From assembly GCF_014204515.1 (NCBI RefSeq), contig NZ_JACHLI010000026.1, positions 1 through 64,000 of the forward strand: a stretch of 64,000 nt of DNA, given 5' to 3'. Shown here in pieces: positions 60,436-64,000 of this stretch (the first letter of the stretch is position 1; every line of letters begins with the position of its first letter). This stretch comes from Pseudomonas nitroreducens. GTDB taxonomy: Bacteria > Pseudomonadota > Gammaproteobacteria > Pseudomonadales > Pseudomonadaceae. The notes under the pieces are model-generated. The model was not told the origin of the DNA. It did no database searches and saw only the letters and a list, made by a program, of their open reading frames with translations. The position numbers and the translations under genes were made by a program.

Positions 60436-60512
60436 CGTAGGGCGAATAACGCGCAGCGTTATCCGCCGTCGGGCTTGATGGCGGATAACCCGTTCCGGGT
60501 TATGCGCCCTAC
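60436..60512. repeat. Paired GTAGGGCG...CGCCCTAC element, second copy
   Basis: Second copy of the element at 60291. The two copies and their shared flanks fill the 60216-60528 gap, in which no gene was found. Confidence 0.85.
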
Positions 60513-60528
60513 GTAGCGGTGCTCGAGT

Positions 60529-62565
60529 TCACTCGCGCACGTTGCGGTAGAGCATCGCCCGCGAGGTCTCGTGCATCGCACGGGTCAGGGCGGCGAGGCG
60601 CTGGAATTCCTCGGGGTGCCGTGCGGCGACGTCCTCCAGCGGAGTCGGCGAGTAGATGTCGTGCAGGGTCGGCGAGCTGCCGTCGTGCTGCATCTGCAGG
60701 AGGAAGCGCCGGGTCACGCCGCCGATGACCGGGAAGGTGCCTTCACGCAGGACCAGCGGCACCACCCGTTCGCCTTCCGCAGGGGCCTGCTGCAGGTCTC
60801 GGCCCATGCCGCCGTTGGTATGGGGCTTGCCGAGCAGGCCGAGCACGGTGGGCAGCAGGTCGGCCAGGCCGACGGCTTCGTCGAACGTGCGGGGCTCCAG
60901 CAGGCCGGGCGCGTAGATCATCAGCGGCACGTTGTTGCTCTCCAGCCCGAGCTGGTCGAAGCCCGGCGCCATGTGCGGAATCTGGCTGATGCGGGTGTTG
61001 TGGTCGCCGAAGAAGACGAAGATGGTGTTGCCCAGGTAACCGTCGCGCTCGGCCATTTCCAGCAGCTTGCCGATGTTGAAGTCGAGCAGGCGTACCGCGT
61101 TGAACTGCTCCAGGCTGCGCGAGCCGGCGGCCTGGACTTTCTCCAGCGGCAGGTCGAGGGCCTGGAAGCCGTCGTTGTCGCGCGGGATGGTGAAGGGCCG
61201 GTGGTTGCCGGAAGTCTGCAGGTAGGCGAAGAACGGCTGGTCCTTCGGTAACTGGCGCAGTACGGCGGTGCCTTCCTTGAAGAAGTCCAGGTCGGAGATG
61301 CCCCAGACGTCCACCAGCGGCGCCTGCCAGTGGCGCTCCTCGTACAGCCGCACATCGTCGATGCTGCGCTGGATCAGCGCATTGATATTCGCCCAGCCGG
61401 CGTTGCCGCCGATCATGTAGAACTTCTCGTAGCCGTCCAGGGCGTTGATCAGGCTGTGCTGGCGGGAGATCAGCGGGTTGCGCGTGGCGGTCTGCTCGCG
61501 GGTCACGTCGGGCACGCCGGTGATGCTCGCCCAGACGGTTTTCGCGGTGCCGGTCACCGGCACGTAGAAGTGCCGGAAGAACCAGCCCTCGCGGGCGATG
61601 CGGTCGAGGTTGGGCGTCGGGTTCAGCGGGTTGCCATAGGCGCCCACGGCGCTGGTGCCGAGGGATTCGAGCATGACGAAGACCACATTGGGCTGGCGTC
61701 CGGCGGCGGGCGCGGCCGACTGTGCGGGCTGCCGGCGGCGATAGTCGAGGGCCTGGGCATCGGGCGATTCGATGCCCAGGTACTTCACCATCAGCGGGTA
61801 ATGCCGGCGTGCCTCGGCTTCGTCGTAGGCGATGGGGTCGACGCGCAGCGTGTCGTAGAGGAAAACCACCGGGTTCAGGCCGAGCGCGGCGATCTGCGCA
61901 TCGCCGCTGTAGAAGGCGTCGCTCCAGCGCAGCGGCACGGGGTTCTGCAGATTGAGGTTGTCGACGCGGCCGAGCAGGCCGAGCAACACCAGCACGCTGA
62001 CCGACACGGCTCCGCTGGTGACGGACCAGCGGGAAATCGTCGTGGCGGGGCGCTCCAGCGTCCTGCGCTCCAGCTGTCGGAGCAGCGCGAGCGTCAGTGC
62101 CAGGCAGACGAGCCAGCCCAGGCTGATCCAGCCCACCGGGTAGGTCTGCCAGACCATGCCGGTGGAAATCTGCGCGTCCTCGATGAAGCGCAGTACCGTG
62201 GCGTTGATGCGCACACCCAGGTAGGCGTAATGGCCGAAGTCGATGATGTAGACCAGCAGCACCAGGCCCACGGCGAGTGCCAGGTAGGCGCGGGCGAGGT
62301 AGCGCACGGCGCGGCTGCGCAGCAGGTTGAACCCGGGCAGCCAGGCCAGCAGCATCAGCGGCAGGACCAGCAGCAGCGCCAGCCGCAGGTCGAAGCGCAG
62401 GCCGATGCCGAGGGTGCGCAGGGCGTCGCCGTTTTCCCCGAGGGTCTGCCAGGGCAACCCCGAAAACCCGAGCAGGAATACCCCGCGCAGCAGCGCGAAG
62501 AGGGTGAACAGCACAACGACGGTGCCGGCCAGGTAGTGCAGGCGGCGGGAGCGAATCCAGCTCAT
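60529..62565 (-). CDS. LTA-synthase-family sulfatase/phosphoglycerol transferase
   Basis: A 678-residue inner-membrane enzyme. About five membrane segments occupy the first 200 residues, followed by a periplasmic alkaline-phosphatase-fold domain from about 290: FVMLESLGTSAVGAYGNPLN with Glu300 as metal ligand, the nucleophile Thr in GTAKTVWAS (about 340-343) and FFGDHNTRI as metal site. Family members transfer phosphoglycerol or phosphoethanolamine to lipids or glycans (LtaS, OpgB) or hydrolyse sulfate esters. In a Gram-negative cell a periplasmic glycan or lipid A substrate is more likely than lipoteichoic acid. It is the last gene of a coupled operon (ATGA overlap) with a membrane protein and a BNR-repeat protein. 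Confidence 0.88.
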   Translation of the reverse strand: MSWIRSRRLHYLAGTVVVLFTLFALLRGVFLLGFSGLPWQTLGENGDALRTLGIGLRFDLRLALLLVLPLMLLAWLPGFNLLRSRAVRYLARAYLALAVGLVLLVYIIDFGHYAYLGVRINATVLRFIEDAQISTGMVWQTYPVGWISLGWLVCLALTLALLRQLERRTLERPATTISRWSVTSGAVSVSVLVLLGLLGRVDNLNLQNPVPLRWSDAFYSGDAQIAALGLNPVVFLYDTLRVDPIAYDEAEARRHYPLMVKYLGIESPDAQALDYRRRQPAQSAAPAAGRQPNVVFVMLESLGTSAVGAYGNPLNPTPNLDRIAREGWFFRHFYVPVTGTAKTVWASITGVPDVTREQTATRNPLISRQHSLINALDGYEKFYMIGGNAGWANINALIQRSIDDVRLYEERHWQAPLVDVWGISDLDFFKEGTAVLRQLPKDQPFFAYLQTSGNHRPFTIPRDNDGFQALDLPLEKVQAAGSRSLEQFNAVRLLDFNIGKLLEMAERDGYLGNTIFVFFGDHNTRISQIPHMAPGFDQLGLESNNVPLMIYAPGLLEPRTFDEAVGLADLLPTVLGLLGKPHTNGGMGRDLQQAPAEGERVVPLVLREGTFPVIGGVTRRFLLQMQHDGSSPTLHDIYSPTPLEDVAARHPEEFQRLAALTRAMHETSRAMLYRNVRE

Positions 62566-63203
62566 CGATCAGTCTCGGCGAGGTCCGTGGGGCGGCGCGC
62601 AGTACGTTCGCCGTGGAGGAAGGAGCGGACGCGGCGCAACAGCGCCGCGCCGGCCCACTTGAGGCAGAAGACCCAGGCGTAGAGCGCCAGCAGCGGGTCG
62701 ATCAGGTAGTTCCAGTAGTTGCCCGGGCCCTCGCCGCGCAACGCGTAGGCCAGGGTCGCGATCAGCAGCATCGCCGCGCCCAGGCCATTGCCGCGCAGCA
62801 GGAAGGCGAAGGTCAGCACGGCCATCGCCAGCAGCAGCCAGGTCGGCTCGTAGCCCCAGCGGTAGGGGTCCAGGTAGCTCAGGCCAAGGGACGCCGGGTA
62901 GAGCACCAGCGTCAGGACGGCGAAGGCCAGCAGCAGGTCGCGCAGATGGTCGGCGCGGACCTGCACGGCGCCCAGGCGTGCCAGCGTGAGGCCCGCCAGC
63001 AGGACCAGCAGGCTGCTGGACAGGTCATGGGTGAAGCTGCGCACCAGGATCGCCAATGGCAGCCCATCGACGGGCAGGAAGGTCAGCCCGGCTGCGCCCG
63101 CGAGCTTCAGCACCTGCCAGTGGCGCGCGGTGCCCAATGGCGCGACCAGCAGGAAGAGCAGCAGGGCCAGCGCCAGATGCGCCTGCCAGAGTCCGAATGT
63201 CAT
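62562..63203 (-). CDS. Membrane protein of unknown function
   Basis: A 213-residue protein, mostly hydrophobic with about six membrane segments (for example LALALLLFLLVAPLG, SSSLLVLLAGLTLARLG, LLLAMAVLTFAFLLR). I do not recognise a family. Its start overlaps the stop of the BNR-repeat gene and its stop overlaps the start of the LTA-synthase-like gene, so the three proteins are made together and probably act in one envelope process. Confidence 0.75.
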   Translation of the reverse strand: MTFGLWQAHLALALLLFLLVAPLGTARHWQVLKLAGAAGLTFLPVDGLPLAILVRSFTHDLSSSLLVLLAGLTLARLGAVQVRADHLRDLLLAFAVLTLVLYPASLGLSYLDPYRWGYEPTWLLLAMAVLTFAFLLRGNGLGAAMLLIATLAYALRGEGPGNYWNYLIDPLLALYAWVFCLKWAGAALLRRVRSFLHGERTARRPTDLAETDR

Positions 63204-64000
63204 GGTTGGCCCTCGACCCAGGCGTCAGTGAAGCTGACGTGCTTGATGAAGGTGTCGTTCCACGAATAGACCAGGTGATAGGCACCGGCCGCATCGCGGG
63301 CGAAGTAGGGGTACTCGTATTCGAAGCGGCATTGGCCGGACTCGCACATGCGCTGGCTGACGCTGGCGAAGAAGGTCTGTTCCAGGGCTTGCTGCTGCCG
63401 CGCACCCACCGTCTCCCAGGTCTCGCCGATCAGCGCGCGGAAGACCTCCGGCGGTACCGGGTCGCCCCAGGGATCGGGGGATTCGTCGAGCTGCGAGACT
63501 TGCCGCCAGTTGCGCAGCTGCGCGTCGGTTTCGTAGAGCGTCAGGCGGAAGCGACCGTCTTCCAGGTCGTTCATCGCTACCAGCAGGTTGCCGTTGCTGC
63601 GGCCGACGGCGGCCAGCGACGAGTTGGGATTGCTCGGCTCCACCGGCTGCGGCTCGCTCCAGGTCTGCCCGGCGTCGCTCGTGCGGCTGGCCAGCACGCG
63701 ATGATGCTGCTCCCCGGCATAGCGCAGCAGGGCAACGGCCTGCCGGCCATCCTGGGCCACCACGGTCGGTTGCAGGGAGTGCTTGCCCTTGCTGATGCGG
63801 AATTTGTCGAGCACCTTGCCGTCGCGGTTCAGGTAGAGGTACTCGGCGAACTTGCCCATGAACTCGTGGTAGACCGGCAGGCCGATGGAGCCGTCGCGGT
63901 GGAACACCGGTGCGCCGCGCACCAGGGTGCTGAGGTTGAGGAAGGGCGTGGTCAGCAGTTGGCGCGGCGTGCTCCAGGTCCGGCCGAGATCGTCCGAATG
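63200..64000 (-). CDS. Sialidase-like BNR/Asp-box protein, N-terminal part beyond the window
   Basis: At least 266 residues of a sialidase-fold protein; the frame stays open to the window edge at 64000, so the start is missing. Two Asp boxes are visible: SDDLGRTWS, close to the window edge, and SDAGQTWSE. Other propeller-like strands include NLLVAMNDLEDGRFRLTLYE and YEYPYFARDAAGAYHLVYSW. It may bind or cleave a sugar polymer outside the cytoplasm. Its stop codon overlaps the start of the membrane-protein gene. The catalytic residues cannot be judged without the missing part. Confidence 0.8.
   Translation of the reverse strand, partial: HSDDLGRTWSTPRQLLTTPFLNLSTLVRGAPVFHRDGSIGLPVYHEFMGKFAEYLYLNRDGKVLDKFRISKGKHSLQPTVVAQDGRQAVALLRYAGEQHHRVLASRTSDAGQTWSEPQPVEPSNPNSSLAAVGRSNGNLLVAMNDLEDGRFRLTLYETDAQLRNWRQVSQLDESPDPWGDPVPPEVFRALIGETWETVGARQQQALEQTFFASVSQRMCESGQCRFEYEYPYFARDAAGAYHLVYSWNDTFIKHVSFTDAWVEGQP

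Overview
The window is high-GC gammaproteobacterial DNA, almost certainly a Pseudomonas. The evidence is an OprF protein whose C-terminal half agrees closely with the P. aeruginosa protein as I remember it, Fur and Zur boxes of Pseudomonas type, many dispersed REP-like palindromes of the kind that begin GTAGGAGCGGACTC or GTAGGAGCGAGCTTGC, and gene families typical of the genus. A relative of P. nitroreducens or P. citronellolis is plausible, but I cannot fix the species. No rRNA, tRNA, CRISPR array or intact transposon was seen.

Layout. 0.1-7 kb: two tandem, paralogous hybrid sensor kinases (periplasmic sensor, PAS-like, HisKA/HATPase, pseudo-receiver, receiver, Hpt). 7-9.3 kb: a visibly AT-richer patch with a CapA-family protein and a broken IS3-type transposase ORF A, probably acquired by transfer. 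9.3-16.2 kb: a 1696-residue Ig-like/RTX-like adhesin diverging from an OprF-family porin. 16.7-20.2 kb: a Kef/YbaL-type antiporter, a 67-residue CsrA-family protein most like RsmN/RsmF but lacking the key arginine, an alpha carbonic anhydrase and a stand-alone receiver-like protein. 20.4-25.5 kb: a Fur-box-linked TonB receptor, a fosmidomycin-resistance-type MFS pump, a hydrolase and a GFA protein. 25.6-31.4 kb: an autotransporter carrying a PtpB/LipA-like phosphatase, an AraC regulator, a CadC/TPR regulator and a DUF1127 protein. 31.4-35.6 kb: a complete fecI-fecR-receptor iron-uptake set with a Fur box.

35.7-42 kb: a five-gene operon for uptake and oxidation of an amine or amino acid (two FAD oxidoreductases, a PotF-like binding protein, a DMT transporter, a GlcG-like protein) with a divergent LysR regulator. 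42-46.9 kb: an AraC/SDR divergent pair, a methionine aminopeptidase coupled to a ParD-like protein, another AraC regulator, the Zur-box-controlled rpmE2-rpmJ2 pair and a second GFA protein. 47-58 kb: a second amine/polyamine-like region (orphan PotD-like binding protein, PucR regulator, cupin, FAD oxidase, two LysR regulators, agmatine deiminase homologue, iron-containing alcohol dehydrogenase, APC permease). 58-60.5 kb: REP-rich DNA, a small exported protein, and mntP under a yybP-ykoY manganese riboswitch. 60.5-64 kb: a translationally coupled operon of a BNR-repeat protein (cut by the window end), a membrane protein and an LTA-synthase-family sulfatase.

Three themes tie the genes together: metal homeostasis (Fur, Zur and Mn-riboswitch units), catabolism of amines, and cell-surface or signalling proteins. 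The best candidates for undescribed biology are the RsmN-like protein with Glu in place of the RNA-binding Arg, the phosphatase-autotransporter, and the Map/ParD-like pair with a repeat operator.
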